The notes: a model not told the origin generated them from the letters alone. A stretch of DNA of 64,000 nucleotides from Podospora bellae-mahoneyi (GCF_035222275.1 NC_085885.1:2542001-2606000); one strand, 5' to 3'. Numbered from the stretch's first letter, positions 29,982 to 42,614 are shown. Program-made: numbers and translations.

Positions 29982-31863
29982 CTAAGCGGGCCTATAATTA
30001 GGCAAGGGGATAATCTTTGCGTCCAGGGCGTACCAGGGGTCCTGCTTCTCTCTTTCAAGCAACGAAAACGCAAATAGTGGGAGTGGCTGGACTTCGTCGA
30101 TGGTGATGAGAAAGATGCGAGCCATATCATCTCTATGAACAGGTGCCACGCCCTGGATAATGAACTTGAAGTACTCTTCTAGGTCCTTCGGGAACTGGTC
30201 AAGGATCTTCCATAATGTCGTGGTTCTCTCATTCCGGTTCAGAGCTCTGAACAAGTCACGGGTCACAAAGAACACCCAAAGCCACACGCCCTTGGCAATA
30301 TCTGCAATTTGGGATATGAAGGCGCTCATTTCCGGGTTGGAGGCCGGTATTTGGTTGAATTCTCCGTTGGGCTTCAGCCTACGCAGGACATAGTTCTTCA
30401 TATCGTCCTTAGTATAGTCGCTTATGTTGAGTGTTTTGCGGATGCCGTCAAACTGCTCGCCCAGAACCGGTCTTGGTCGACTCGAGACGCACAATTTGAT
30501 CCTGGGTAGCTGAGAAAAAAATGATAAGAGAGAAGCCATGTCCTCTTCTTCACCTTGGTACTCATCTAATCCATTGATGAAAAAGCAAAATCGAGTGGAA
30601 AGAGAGTCCAAGGTAAGAACCGCCTGAAGTATCTTCTTCAGTGACTTTATATCCCAGGCGTCTGGCACCGTGGGGCATACGTAAAGAACGATTGCTGGCG
30701 TACGTCTGAAGATTTGGCACAACAGGGTTCTGAGAAGGCCTTCAAGGGATTTCTGCAGTTCGGATCCTTGATTCCAAAAATAAAAGCTGGCTCGGTGCAG
30801 CTTGTTGGGTCCAGCCCATTTATCCAAGAATTCTTGTGTTTTGCTGTGCTCAGATGCGAACTTCATCAATGTCGACTTGCCACTCCCAGCCTTGATGTTG
30901 TTAGCTGACCTGACCGAGCAAAAGAACAGAAGATCAACCAGAAAAGACAGGTGCTTAACTCACTTTACCGGTTATCCAGAAGAGGCCGCTCCCAGACTCC
31001 AACCAGTCCACAAAGTCTGTTTTGTCTTGATTCAACAGCCAATCATTTATGATCTCAGCCTCTGGTATCGAGGAGAATCTTCGAAGTATCTCCACGAAAT
31101 GCAAACTCTTGATAACTTGGTACGTCTCCCAACATGTATTAAACTCCTTTGTGAATGACCGAAAATTCTGCGTCAAGGTTCCCATTTGTGGGCCATCATA
31201 ATCATCTGGTGTTGATGTAGCGGTGTTTGTGGTCAACCGTACTATATCATTCCAGACGGCTCTCAGTTCAAGGTTCTGGCTTATGTCCAGCTCTTGTTGG
31301 ATGGTGGTCAATGCCTCGAGGTTGGTGAAAAGTGCAGAGTCGCGCTCTCTGCAGCCGACGTTGTAGCCGTTAGATACCCAAGGCGCATGTTTTGGGGCGG
31401 TGAATGACCGTGATGGGAACTAACCGTTGCAGGGCATCGTTGATATGCTTTTTCAGTGAGCTCTTTGCCGCAATTAAGCGAGGCAACAAAGTCTCTAACT
31501 TGGCTTCCGCAGTCGTCTTCTTGAAAAACGGAGCCTTCAACGAGTAGCGAAAGCTGTGAGGCTGAGTTTCTTGTTCGAGCTTCAACTACTTGTGCTGCCA
31601 ATGGATCACATGTCGTAGCTAACTCCACAATATGCCGCTCCGCCTTGGACAGCGAGTTGCTGCCGCTGCCGCCACTGAGTTGCTGTGAACCCGGATAGTA
31701 CCGTGAGATTTAATGTTTTTGAGACTGGATATCTACCAGGGCAGCAGAGAGTTCTCGATGTCAACTTCTCTGGTCGCGGCACAATTCGGACGAGCTTGAT
31801 GCCAAAGTCAATGAAAGTGCGAATGCTAGCCCCAAGGCCAATGATTGCGACCACTTCTGCCAT
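29982..31863 (-). pseudogene. Truncated NLR (fungal N-domain plus NACHT), probably broken
   Basis: The N-terminus at 31863 (MAEVVAIIGLGASIRTFIDF) is the hydrophobic start of the domain found on many fungal STAND proteins. It continues as HIVELATTCDPLAAQVV, then after a one-base shift near 31575 as SFRYSLKAPFF and LIAAKSSLKKHINDALQR. Intron 31349-31424 leads to ERDSALFTNLEALTTIQQEL and FWITGK. Intron 30891-30963 (73 bp) splits the P-loop, rejoining as GKAGSGKSTLMKF. NACHT landmarks follow: ASFYFWNQGSELQKSLEGLL, RTLLCQIFRR, Walker B RFCFFINGLDEY, LPRIKLCVSSRP and DQFPKDLEEYFKFIIQGV. The frame ends at LPNYRPA with no ankyrin, WD40 or TPR sensor behind it. The first 100 codons do not splice cleanly, and one frame break is likely. 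The two downstream exons are intact. Confidence 0.75.
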
Positions 31864-32344
31864 ATCAACTCTTGTTGTCAGTACATCGAGCAGGTTTTCC
31901 CAGCAGGCGGGTGGCTTCGATGTAACAAGGTTGGGATATGGTAGATATGCGAGGTGGAGCGGAAAACACAGCTGACGCCTTTCGGGAGGGGTTTCATGTT
32001 GCCCAGCCACAGGAGGCTCTCAGCTTCTGGCTTCCATTAGCAGTCTAACCAAACTAGGTATTGCAAGAAGCCCCTCCCTCTCAGCTGAGAGGGTTGACCT
32101 CCTTGCACCACTCACAGCATCGGTGCCAGGCAAGTCTACCTGACTGAAGCAGCTACCTAAGCTTTGGGATGGGTGAGTACCCAAACCGTTTCATTTTGAA
32201 CCCGAACAATCGAGCCAGCCAATGAAGAATTTTTCCAGCTTCTGACACTGTGTGATGCCATATAAGATACGGCAGAATTACTCTGCGAATCTCAGAACAT
32301 ACCTACAAGCAGGCGGTTGAGCTCACCAATTTCTCAATCCTACC
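31864..32344. other. Divergent promoter region
   Basis: This separates the NLR start (minus) from a possible small gene (plus). No other feature was recognised. Confidence 0.4.
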
Positions 32345-32864
32345 ATGCGTCGCCTCTCCGCCAAACTCAAACGCCCAAGTGGTCAGAAACCCAGGAAAAC
32401 CTGTACCTACCGCCCACTAATCAGTGATTTATCTTCCTCAGCGCCTAACATAGTACTCTAGATCATCCCAAAAAGTTCGATGGCCTTGGCCTTTCCGAGT
32501 CTCCGATGCCAACTAGAGCAGAGGACCAGGGTAATGATGAAATTAAAGTCGAGTTAAATGTGGAAGGGAACGAGGAAAGGCAGGTGTCTCGGGCGGCAAT
32601 CGATATTCCTCAACACCGCTGCAGGAGCATGATAACGCCTTGTTTCGCATCCCAGACCGAGTGGTTATAATAACTTCCCGCTTCATAAGGATGAATTTGG
32701 TGCTGCTTTGCTCCATTATTCTCTTTATCTCAATGCTGGCAGGTTTTATTCTCTCTAGTTCTATGAGGAGAACCATTGCAACATCATTTGCCCCTTACCG
32801 AGCGGGAGGGCCTGACGAGGGTGCAATTGGGTATGCTTTTGAACACATGTTCGCACGGCTCTAA
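32345..32864 (+). CDS. Possible small single-pass membrane protein (135 aa), three exons
   Basis: The model uses exons 32345-32402, 32462-32530 and 32584-32864. Donors are GTACCT and GTAATG (the second weak), acceptors are TCTAG and GGCAG, and a CTAAT branch site is present in the first intron. All phases agree and the total is 136 codons including the stop. The product starts MRRLSAKLKRPSGQKPRK, then FDGLGLSESPMPTRAEDQ. A basic stretch FRIPDRVVIITSRFIR follows, then one strong hydrophobic segment MNLVLLCSIILFISMLAGFI and a tail ending YAFEHMFARL. No family is recognised. It could be a decayed piece of a larger membrane gene (DUF6594-like was considered but not shown). The frame consistency across two introns is the main support. 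Confidence 0.4.
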
Positions 32865-34560
32865 AAGATATCGATATATTAACACGTGGAAAATGTACTT
32901 TGAGTCCCGTGGCAGAAACTATAGCTACCTAACCTACCTACATGACCTCTTATGCCCCCTTAATTGCGAAGTTTGGTAGCAATGTGTCCATGTCACCTCT
33001 CCCGTCAAGGCAGTGGAGAATCAAGGACTCTTCATCTCGGTTTCAACAAAAGGTACCTGCTATTACAAGACAGATTGTGGCTCAGCGAGCAGGCAGTCAA
33101 CTGACATGGAGGAGCTAAAAAGCCGCACCTGTATGGTGAAGCCTCAGGCCTCTATGCAGCAAGGAAGAGCCAATCATGGTACGGTTGAAAAGCGAGCAGA
33201 TCTCGATTACAGATTGCATCAACACCTACTGCATGCAGTGGGCTTGCCAACATGAAATATCAGTTTCCTCCATCACGTTCTCGCCGCTGGATTCCATGAA
33301 GAGAAAATTTGACATCGACCGATACAGGTGGACGTCGGGGGCAAGTGGGCAACCGGATCGATCCCAAGGGGCCCCGATTGTGCAAAGGTCTCACCCGACA
33401 CATTCACTTCCCCCAGCTTATTCCTGCCGTGAGCCATGAATAGAGCATCAGTAACCTCATCGGTGCCGAACAAACCCCCCAAGATGACGACGACAACACC
33501 AAAGCGGTATCACAAAATCAATAAGGACACCTTTCAACCCAACAATCACCCAAAACCATTCCACATGGTGGGGGGGAGCACAAGCTAAAGTAGAAAACCC
33601 TCTCAGTCTTGGCAAGCCCCCCAATAGCGTATCTAATAGACCGTTTCAGCAGGTCGATAGAACGTCCCGAATATTCCGCGCCGATCCAGAAGGTAGCACC
33701 GAGCCACTGATGCCGAAGTAAAGCCTACCTTACTCAATCTGAAGCGAGCTCTGCCACTGCCGAGCCATGAGCACGCGGGCGTCAGGTTTCAGAATGGATG
33801 CTACCCTGGTCGGACAGTATCCGCCCAATTGCTTGCGTGCTTTGGTTCGGGATGCCACACTTTTTGACAAGACGGGCAAGACGACCCCCCCATCGTAGGC
33901 TCCGGGGTAGCATCCAGCAGAATGGCGATCAATGCGGGGTACTAAAGTTAGCATTAACCACCACACCCACACCACGCCTACCTACAACAGCCATAAAAAC
34001 CGACAACATCAGATAGGCCGGCCAGACGGGTCATCTGGTCCGCGATCTGCCTGTCAGTAGTGGGGGCAGCTTCTTCGATTGGCTTAGCTGATAGGACGCA
34101 CTTTCAGCTTGCGGAAGGAGACTCTCGAAATGGGTGCCATCCAGCACCGAAACTGGTGTGCGCCACTGGAATGCCGAAACGGCAAGCCCTTCGCTTCTGG
34201 ACCACACAGCGGCACAAGCCAATAATGCGAGGACTTCGGCTTGTAGTCTTCCCTTGCCGTCGAGATCGCCACATCGGTTGTATGCTGCTGACAGTTAGCA
34301 ATATGTCTTGGGTGTCCTAGAAGAAGTCTGGTGAGAATGGGTCTAGTGTAACGCGGGGAGAGGCAGAAGATATGGGTCCAGACGGTCTGGCTGGTATATA
34401 CCCCCTCAGTGCACTGCCGCTCGATATTCTGACGGTTATTCCTCTCGAAGCGTTGTGCGCGGAATGCAGCATCAAAACTGTCCGACAAAATCATGACCTG
34501 CTCAATATTCTCATGATTCCGATTCCAACCGAGGCATAGGGGTGAGACGACAGCGACAAG
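32865..34560. other. Intergenic, 1.7 kb, no convincing gene
   Basis: Short frames on both strands lack signatures. The right-hand part is the promoter side of the DUF3433 gene. Confidence 0.45.
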
Positions 34561-37430
34561 ATGTTTCAGGACCCTTCTCGTCGGTCATGGCGGACAGGAG
34601 ACGCCCCCGTGGTCCTGACACAACCATCTCCGCTCAGCCAAGCGGGCAGTTGGAGAGACTATGAAAGAGACTTCATGCCCGAGGTTCGGGCGAAACCAGC
34701 CAACATGGCTCCCCGGAGAATGGCGTCCCTGCGCCGGATCTCGCCACCAGATTACAAGCCAACGCCGTTGAGAAGATCGTTCCTGGTGATACTGATCGTC
34801 TTGCTGCTGGTCTTTATCGTGTTGCTCGAGTGTGCATGCCAGTTCCTGCCTACGGAGCAAGACAGGAGGGTTATACCAGAGCCCAAGCCAAGCCCGACGA
34901 GCAACGTCAACAGCACGCCGACAGGCGTCGACAACCCTCCGTTGCTGAAGCCGAGATTGCAATTATCGAGACGACTGTTACAGAACGCAACGTTGGATGA
35001 CGAGAGAGACAACGCACCCGCCAGTTCTCCAGCGAACACGGTGGTCCCGATTACGATATCCACTGATTTGCCGGACTCAACTTCGCAAGTAGTACCGGGA
35101 GACTCTGTACAGATCGGAACCGTAGCAGTTGGGTCATCTCCCACAACTGCCGCAGCAACCGACGGCAGGCCTAACCCGCTAAGGTCTGAATCTACCGTTA
35201 CAGAACCCCCCCTCACGCAACCAAGCAACTTTGCAGATATCGGCAGCCAGACCCTCATCTCAACCAAAACAGACCCCGACAACCCCCTCATCGGCGACAG
35301 CGGCAATTTCGGCCAAGACGGCACCCAAACCATCACCGAGGCCGCCCAAGATGCCAACCCCGCCGGCTTCATCGGCATCGTCCTTCCCTCCACCACTCTG
35401 GACGAGGTTGTATCAACCGTGACAAAAGAGACCACCATCATCGGAGTACCAGCGACAACAACAGTGATAGGGGTCACAACCGAGAGCGGCCTTGTCCTCT
35501 CCTTCACTGAGACCCGGACCGTCGACCAAGTTGTGACGTTGGTGCCATCACCAACGACAATCTTCAATGTTGTTACAGCCGTGTCACCATCGTTTGTGAC
35601 GCTGTCTGTTGAGGTCTTGAGTGATGATGACGGGACCCCGACCGTCACAGTCATCAACACTCCTCCACCTGTCTTTTCTCCGGAAGTTATCACGGTGACC
35701 GACTCGAGAGGTGTTCCGACACTGACAGTTACCACAGACGTGGTGGTGCCGCCGAGAACCAAGGTTGTCACCAACTTCCAGGGAGTCCCAACAGCCACCA
35801 TCACCGAGTTCCCAACCGTCCCCACTGATACCCCAAAGAAGCCCCAAGCAGAGGTCTCAGTCTACTTCATCTCTCGGGTCCAATATTTTGTCGGATTCTT
35901 TTTGCCAACAATCCTGGCAGTCATGCTCACCATCCCCATCCGCATGATCGACATGGCCGCGAAGCAATATCAGCCCTGGCACGCCTTGACACAACGCATG
36001 GGCGTCCCGGCTGAGGAGTCGTTATGCTTGCGAACAGGAGGGTTCCATGGGATCGTGTCCAGCTTCAAAGCGATGGCTACAGGTCAGATGTTGATGGTCT
36101 TGACGACATTGTTGACGATTGCCTCCGTATTCTTGGTGCCGTTGTCCTCTGAGGCAGTGGCGTTGAAGCTGCATGGCAGCTGTACGCCCACCAACTTCAA
36201 TGGCTGTGCCATGACCTTGGGGGTTTTCCTCGGTCCGGCCCGAGCGACAACCGCCCTGCTCAGCTTCATGGTCGTCCTCCTGATCTTGATCATGATCGTG
36301 CTCCGCAAATGGCGCACTGGCGTAGCAGCCAATCCGTGGACCATTGCTGGTATGGGTTCGCTGGCTACCAACAGGGAAACCCGCGCTGCATTCTGCTCCC
36401 TTCCTCCCGACAAGGGGAAAGGACTTAGTCACGACAAACTGGTGAACGGCTTTGGTGACAGGACGTTCAGACTGGGCCACTTCTTCAACCACTACGGTAT
36501 CCCCGAATACGGCGTCATGGCCAGCAGGGCAAACGTCACTATTGTTCGTCCAGACCGACCGGATTCTGTCAGCACAGGCACGACCTCCCCTCAACACGAG
36601 CTGCTCGAGGGTCAAAACTCCAACGCAAAGGACGAGCGCCACCTGCCGTTCCTGATGCTGTCATACAGTGGTAGGATTGCATTCCTGCTTCCCTTGACCG
36701 GGATCATGGCCGTTGTGTTATACTACAACAACACCGGTGGTGACACGGGCTTCGAACGGTTCATGAGCACCCAAAACTTTGGCGTGAGGTCGTTGTTCAC
36801 GTTGATGGGTGTTGGGATAACCTTGTTTTGGAGTGCCTTTTTCACGAGTAAGCATTTTTTTGTGACATCTCCGCATGGGAAAAACTCACTGACCTGTTTA
36901 TCTGTTTAGACCTGGCTATTCTCAGCCCGTACCTTCTCATGTCTCAATCCCCTCGGCCGGCCCATCAATCCATCACTTTGTCTCCGCCAATGAACGCCTT
37001 TTCCGGCATCTGGAGCGCAATCAAACGCCGGCACATCTTCCTCATCGTCGTTGCCTTTGTCGCAATCTTGTCTGAATTCCTTCCCATCCTACTGAACAAC
37101 GTGCCGTTCCGTGTCACGCAGACGTGGATTGCATCGCGGGTGTGTACCTGGCTGGCCGTCGCCATCATGGCCATCATGTGGATTGTCGTCGCTGCCAGCT
37201 TTTTTATCAAATGGCCGCACATGCCTGTTGACCCTAGCACGATTGCGGGAGCAATGTATTATGTGTGCGATTCGTGGATGTTGTGGAGTTTGGAAGGGTT
37301 GAGCCAGGTTCCCAAGAAGGAACGCGATCGGAAGGTGAGGGAGATGGGGATGCAGTACGCGTTTGGGAACATCGTGGGACAGTCGGGGAAGAAGAGGGTG
37401 GGGGTTGATGGGGTGAAGGAGTTTGCATGA
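34561..37430 (+). CDS. DUF3433 multi-pass membrane protein (935 aa)
   Basis: Two exons, 34561-36847 and 36910-37430, joined across a 62-bp intron (GTAAGC donor, CACTGACC branch, TTTAG acceptor). The frame reads AFFT/NLAILSPYLL and the total length divides by three. Layout: cytosolic N-terminus, an early membrane segment (FLVILIVLLLVFIVLLECA), and a long Thr/Ser/Val-rich presumably extracellular region with many Thr-Val repeats (about residues 110-430). Then comes the DUF3433 core with FLPTILAVMLTIPIRMIDMA, YQPWHALTQRMGVPAEESL, FKAMATGQMLMVLTTLLTIA, LLSFMVVLLILIMIVLRKWR, and in exon 2 HIFLIVVAFVAILSEFLPIL. DUF3433 proteins are large and restricted to filamentous ascomycetes; their function is unknown. 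The Thr-rich part suggests heavy O-glycosylation. Start chosen as the first ATG of the open frame. Confidence 0.85.
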
Positions 37431-38126
37431 TCAACTTGAGCGAGAAAACACAAGCATAGTTTGTATATAGAACGATAGAGATGATGATATGAAAAATAAT
37501 GAGTTGATGTTTTTCGTCGACAGGGAACCCAAGGCTGTCAGTGATTCCTTCCGCACGCCAAGAGAGCGGCCCGTTTGGTGGGGCGGCGATCACCCGCTAG
37601 CAGTTGGTGGGGCCTGCCCTGAGGTGTTGCCTCAGTGTGGTTGAACGGGCAGGCTGAACCTAATGTGCAATCACCAAACATGAGCACACGGTATCCAAGG
37701 CTAACTGTGGACCCCAAAAAATACGTCGAGAGATATAATGTTGGGCTTCAATTGACCTTCTTCATTAATGATCAAGAAGGTCTTGATACCAGCTCCGAGC
37801 CCTTCGACTTGGCTACCTATATTCAAAGGCCGTTTTATTACTATCTCTCGGCGGTTATCGTTGATTTTTTAGAGTCGTTATTTTGTTCCAAGTCCCAGTT
37901 TCCTTATCTAGGTTCTGTCCACACATGATAACCTGACGACCTAAGGGCAAGCAAACTTCAGCCCGGTTCAGCCATCAAAAAGTTCGACACCACCCAGGTA
38001 AGTAGTGGCCACCTCTCTGCTTTCTTTCTTAGCACTTAGCACTTCGCACAATGCACCACAAATTGCATCACACGACCTTCGTCTCTACATCCAGCAAAAA
38101 TCCATCACCATAGCCGAGAAAACAAG
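37431..38126. other. Intergenic spacer
   Basis: Contains the 3' flank of the DUF3433 gene and the promoter of the next gene. No supported frame. Confidence 0.5.
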
Positions 38127-39212
38127 ATGCATCCGCAAGGAGAAAGCTTGTTCTTCCGAAGACTGCCGCAAGAAATGCGAGATCACATCTGGACTCAGCT
38201 CTTCTGTTCTACGAGGTTCACTTTTGGATTGTGGGAAGGCCCGGACTCCCGTGACTGCAAGCACATCAAGCCTACACCGAGTGGCCTTGCGATGCTTCGC
38301 AGCTGTCGTCGAGCACAACTCGAGATTGGCGACTCATGGCTACGCCACGTCCTGTTTTGCTTCCAAGACACCAAGTCAATGATGGACCGGCTTTCTGTGC
38401 TACCCGTAGATACACTTTCAAAGTTGCGGCACCTCAGAGTTAGTGATAATGCTTTACTTGAGCTGGGTGACCCTGACGACGGCCGCTATTATCTCCTAAC
38501 CTCTTATTTCAAGCTCCTTCCAGGCCTTCAGCTCGACCAGCTCACGGTCCTCGGTGCCCGTTTATTTCCGCTCAGCTACGACACGCTCGACGATCTCATC
38601 AAGGACGGCAATGGATGGAAAACATTGCGCTACATCTCCCACAGCTCAAAGATGCTCGGATTCGCGTCAGGATACGGCCCCTACGGCCCAGGGTTGGGAG
38701 GCAATCCCCAGTACTACAGGAAGTCACAGCCAAAGCACTGGCAAGGTGTATTGGAAGATCGTGACGGTGTAGCCTCGGGTCCTTCCGCGACAATCTACAG
38801 AGCTAAGGAACCAGCCCGATATGGTTCGATCCTAGACCCCAACAAGCGGGTGATATTCGAACAAAAACCGCACTGCGGCCAAGATCTGCAACCGAATGAA
38901 TTTCATGAGGACCCCGAACTCATGTCTGGAGATGAGAAAATGAAAGAACTGATGGTCGTTGTGAAGAGGGGCACTGGGGTCAAGTACGAGGAACGGGACT
39001 CCCCGCTGATTGAATGGGATTTGCGGTGTGACTTCCCGAATATGACGTGGGAGGAGATTTTCGATCATTATCTTCAAGAGCCAGGTTATCCCCCTTATGC
39101 CGAGGAAGAGGAGAGAAAAAAGAAGGCTTTCATTTTGCCCATCCAAGAAGATTTCTACAAGGACGTTAATGAGTATGTGTGGTCTGGGTACCACCTTGAC
39201 GAGAGATATTAG
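38127..39212 (+). CDS. 2EXR/F-box-like fungal protein of unknown function (361 aa)
   Basis: An intronless gene with the typical start of the large fungal family of F-box-like/2EXR proteins: FFRRLPQEMRDHIWTQLFCS, then MLRSCRRAQLEIGDSWLRHV. The LP-x-E-x-R-x-x-I-W motif is the signature. A leucine-rich middle follows (LSKLRHLRVSDNALLELGD, YFKLLPGLQLDQLTVLGARL), and a charged C-terminus ends SGYHLDERY. Some relatives act as substrate adaptors of SCF ubiquitin ligases, but most are uncharacterised and this one has no recognisable substrate-binding repeat. No membrane segment or signal peptide. The frame is intact, unlike the F-box-like relics at 58-60 kb. Confidence 0.75.
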   Translation: MHPQGESLFFRRLPQEMRDHIWTQLFCSTRFTFGLWEGPDSRDCKHIKPTPSGLAMLRSCRRAQLEIGDSWLRHVLFCFQDTKSMMDRLSVLPVDTLSKLRHLRVSDNALLELGDPDDGRYYLLTSYFKLLPGLQLDQLTVLGARLFPLSYDTLDDLIKDGNGWKTLRYISHSSKMLGFASGYGPYGPGLGGNPQYYRKSQPKHWQGVLEDRDGVASGPSATIYRAKEPARYGSILDPNKRVIFEQKPHCGQDLQPNEFHEDPELMSGDEKMKELMVVVKRGTGVKYEERDSPLIEWDLRCDFPNMTWEEIFDHYLQEPGYPPYAEEEERKKKAFILPIQEDFYKDVNEYVWSGYHLDERY

Positions 39213-39672
39213 TAGGGATCAATCACATCATGCTAGGTATCAAGGGCTCTAGAATTAGTACTTCTATGGCTACATCCCTAGTATGGAAGGGAATTAATCA
39301 TCTTGCCATACATCCTTTTGCATTTGATCTCGACTTCAACCCGATTGGATCGCAACTTACACCCAACTCGATTTGAGCTCCCTCTCGCGCCCATCTCAAC
39401 TCGCAGCCAGCTTACCTTCGGTCTCAGCTTACTGTCGGCTTTACCCAGCTTAAAGCCAGTCATTTCTAGTGGTTCATGTACCTACATTTGGGTTATATCA
39501 CTGCTGAGAAACCACAAACGTCCGCACGCCCGAGCTGCTGTCAGCCGCCTCAATAGGAAACGTCCCTCCTAGCCGCCCAACTTTCCAGAGGCATTGGCAT
39601 CAGAAAAACAAATATCGGGGCGCCAGCAGATCACCATAGCTCGCGGGTACACGTCTTTACAATAAACATACT
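39213..39672. other. Intergenic, distal part of xylanase promoter
   Basis: No gene is seen. An imperfect inverted repeat of about 19 bp (39649-39668 against 39757-39776) brackets the palindromic activator site described separately. Confidence 0.45.
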
Positions 39673-39686
39673 GCGGCTTTAGCCGC
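39673..39686. promoter_or_regulatory. Palindromic Xyr1/XlnR-type site upstream of the xylanase
   Basis: The 14 bases GCGGCTTTAGCCGC form a perfect 6-bp-arm hairpin. They contain GGCTTTA on the plus strand (39675-39681) and GGCTAAA on the minus strand (39678-39684). Both fit the published consensus of the xylanase activator XlnR/Xyr1 (GGCTAAA; GGC followed by four A/T). It lies about 225 bp before the start codon of a GH11 xylanase. Binding is inferred. Confidence 0.55.
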
Positions 39687-39808
39687 GAGGATAAAATCCC
39701 CGACGTGGTATACCCGGACTTGCATCATCTAAATCTCTATGTCGGGTGACCGGGAGGTACGTTTATTGCAAGACCAAATGCCGAAAGCCTCAGCCCTCCT
39801 TGCTTGGG

Positions 39809-40671
<863 letters not shown>

Positions 40672-41067
40672 GGTGGGAGATGATGTGAAGGTGGGAAAAG
40701 GGGGATCGTGGAAAAAGGGGTGGGTTTTATGTAGCTAGTTCCGAGATGGTACATATTTTGCGAGAAAAATGTCACAAGCATGCTTTCTGTGATGCATATT
40801 GTTGGCGGTTCGGCGATGAGGTAATGTGCAAGCTCACTGTCTAGAGTAAGGTACCTTACCTCGAGTCGCCTGCATCAGACAAAAGAGAAATGGGAAGGTG
40901 TCCCAGTTGGCGGATGGTAAAATTAAGACTTTCATTGAAGACACAATCGTATGGTGCAGGAGATTCATGCAATCTCTATCCACGGCGGTCTAATCTAATC
41001 TTCAAAGACCGTCAATTCTGTATCTCTGTCTCTTTTCACACCTTTTAGGTATCACCTCTCTGTGTTC
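40672..41067. other. Intergenic spacer between convergent genes
   Basis: 3' flanks of the xylanase and of the frame-broken Cys-rich gene. No other feature was recognised. Confidence 0.5.
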
Positions 41068-42614
41068 TTAGACCGAGCAGCTCTCCGGTTTAACAGGCCC
41101 CCTACACGGACACGCATCACCCCGACTACTTCCACCCGCAAATATGCTCTGATACCCGTCCCGTGAGCCTGCTTTGCCCTCCTCCACCGCCTCATACCGC
41201 GCCTTGGTTAGCCATACTCGTGGTCCATCCTTCTCTTTCACCTCCTCCTCCACCTTCGATCCATCACCTAAACCACCCGCAAAAAACCTGGTCGCCAGCT
41301 CCATCCTTCCACTCCCACCACCTCCTCCCCCACACCTCCGGCCTCTCCTCCAACCTCTCCTCCAACCCTCTACACCTCCAACATCTCCTCGGTTTCTCAT
41401 AAAACGGCCTCTCCATCCCAAAACACCCCTGACAATGAACCCCACACAAAAACCTATCACACCCCTTCTTCCGACAAGTCGGATTCCACCCATGATCCTG
41501 CCCCAAATGCGCCCCTCCCCACCTACACCGTTTCAACCTACAATCCTTCCCCGCATGCGAGTTCCTAATCCCGCACATAAAACACCGATAAGTACACATC
41601 ATCGCATTCCCCTTATGTCTCCCCGGGTCGGGATGTCCACACCCCGGACAACATTTCACCGTACACCTCTTGGCCGTGTGATAAACCGGAAAAGGCATAC
41701 ACTTACACCTGTTATTCTTAGCCTTAGGACAGCCAGGCGCGAAGTGGCTCTCCCCCGGCTCGTGAATGGAATCCCTGTCGGGAAGCTCGCCTCTTGCAAC
41801 CATGTGCCAGTATACATCATACTCACCTGGTGACCACCCCCCGCAGTCACCACACGGCATGTTGCAAACCGACATGACATGATCCTCGCCGTAATTGTCG
41901 CACTCCCGGTTAGGCTCTGTGCATGCTTCCCCACAGTCTGAGCACCCTCCTCCACCCCTCCGCCTGGACGTGTTGATGCGAGTTGACATCCCTTAGAGGT
42001 TTGATATCCCATTTTGTCATCGCAGGGCTCTCTAGGAACCTCTCCCTCGCCCACTTCGTATCCTTAACCGGCCTCGGCCTGACGTCATGAACCATCCTGC
42101 CAAAATAAGGCGACCGGCAAAACGTGCTGAACGAGTTGAGGTCGTGCTCGATGTAGTACCTCTCGAAAGCGGAGAGCAGAATATCGCCAAGGGATGGTGG
42201 TCGTCCGGAGCGGGGGTTTTGGTGCGATCATTTCTCCTTCTAGGTGCCAAAATATCACATGGATTCATCTTCGGGTGGAGGGCCGAAATTGGCCGTAGTC
42301 CTATGCTGAAGGGGTGATCGGCTGAGCAAAGATTCGTGCAGAGAAGCAATAGCGTGGAGGCGTTTCGGGTCGACTTGGTGGAGGGCCCGCAAGGCGACAC
42401 GCCAAGGGATGCTTGTCGATGGGGTGAGGGGCCTGCCATAAAGGGAGGCAGTTGCTGGGGAGGGGTTCATAAAGTCTTGGAGCAGGTCGGCGATGAGGAG
42501 GTCAAAGTCTGTGAGTTCAATGTGGTGGCAGCGGTTGAAGGGGGTGGCGTGTGAGATGTTGACGGGGTAGTGGCGGACATGTTTGCTGTGTCCGTTTGGT
42601 TCTTCCATCTTCAA
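41068..42614 (-). pseudogene. Cys-rich fungal gene with several frame changes
   Basis: Four long coding-quality segments follow one another on the minus strand but in different frames. The first, from 42614, is MKMEEPNGHSKHVRHYPVN to PPPEDESM. The second (about 42215-41915) reads GDILLSAFERYYIEHDLNSF, FCRSPYFGRMVHDVRPRP. The third (41989-41264) is Cys-rich with zinc-knuckle-like spacing: GGGGCSDCGEACTEPNRECD, SVCNMPCGDCGGWSPGEYDV, RCKCMPFPVYHTAKRCTVKC, CPGCGHPDPGRHKGNAMMCT, CRKKGCDRFLCGVHCQGCFG. The fourth ends RGDACPCRGPVKPESCSV at 41068. No good GT-AG introns explain the three changes, which tend to sit in G- or C-runs. It may be a recent pseudogene or contain sequencing errors. The Cys/His clusters suggest metal binding. 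The family is unknown to me. Confidence 0.5.

Noticed and set aside
34752-35825. Open frame of 357 codons on the minus strand
   Set aside because: It is antisense to the Thr/Val-rich part of the DUF3433 gene, with the repetitive composition expected from the complement.
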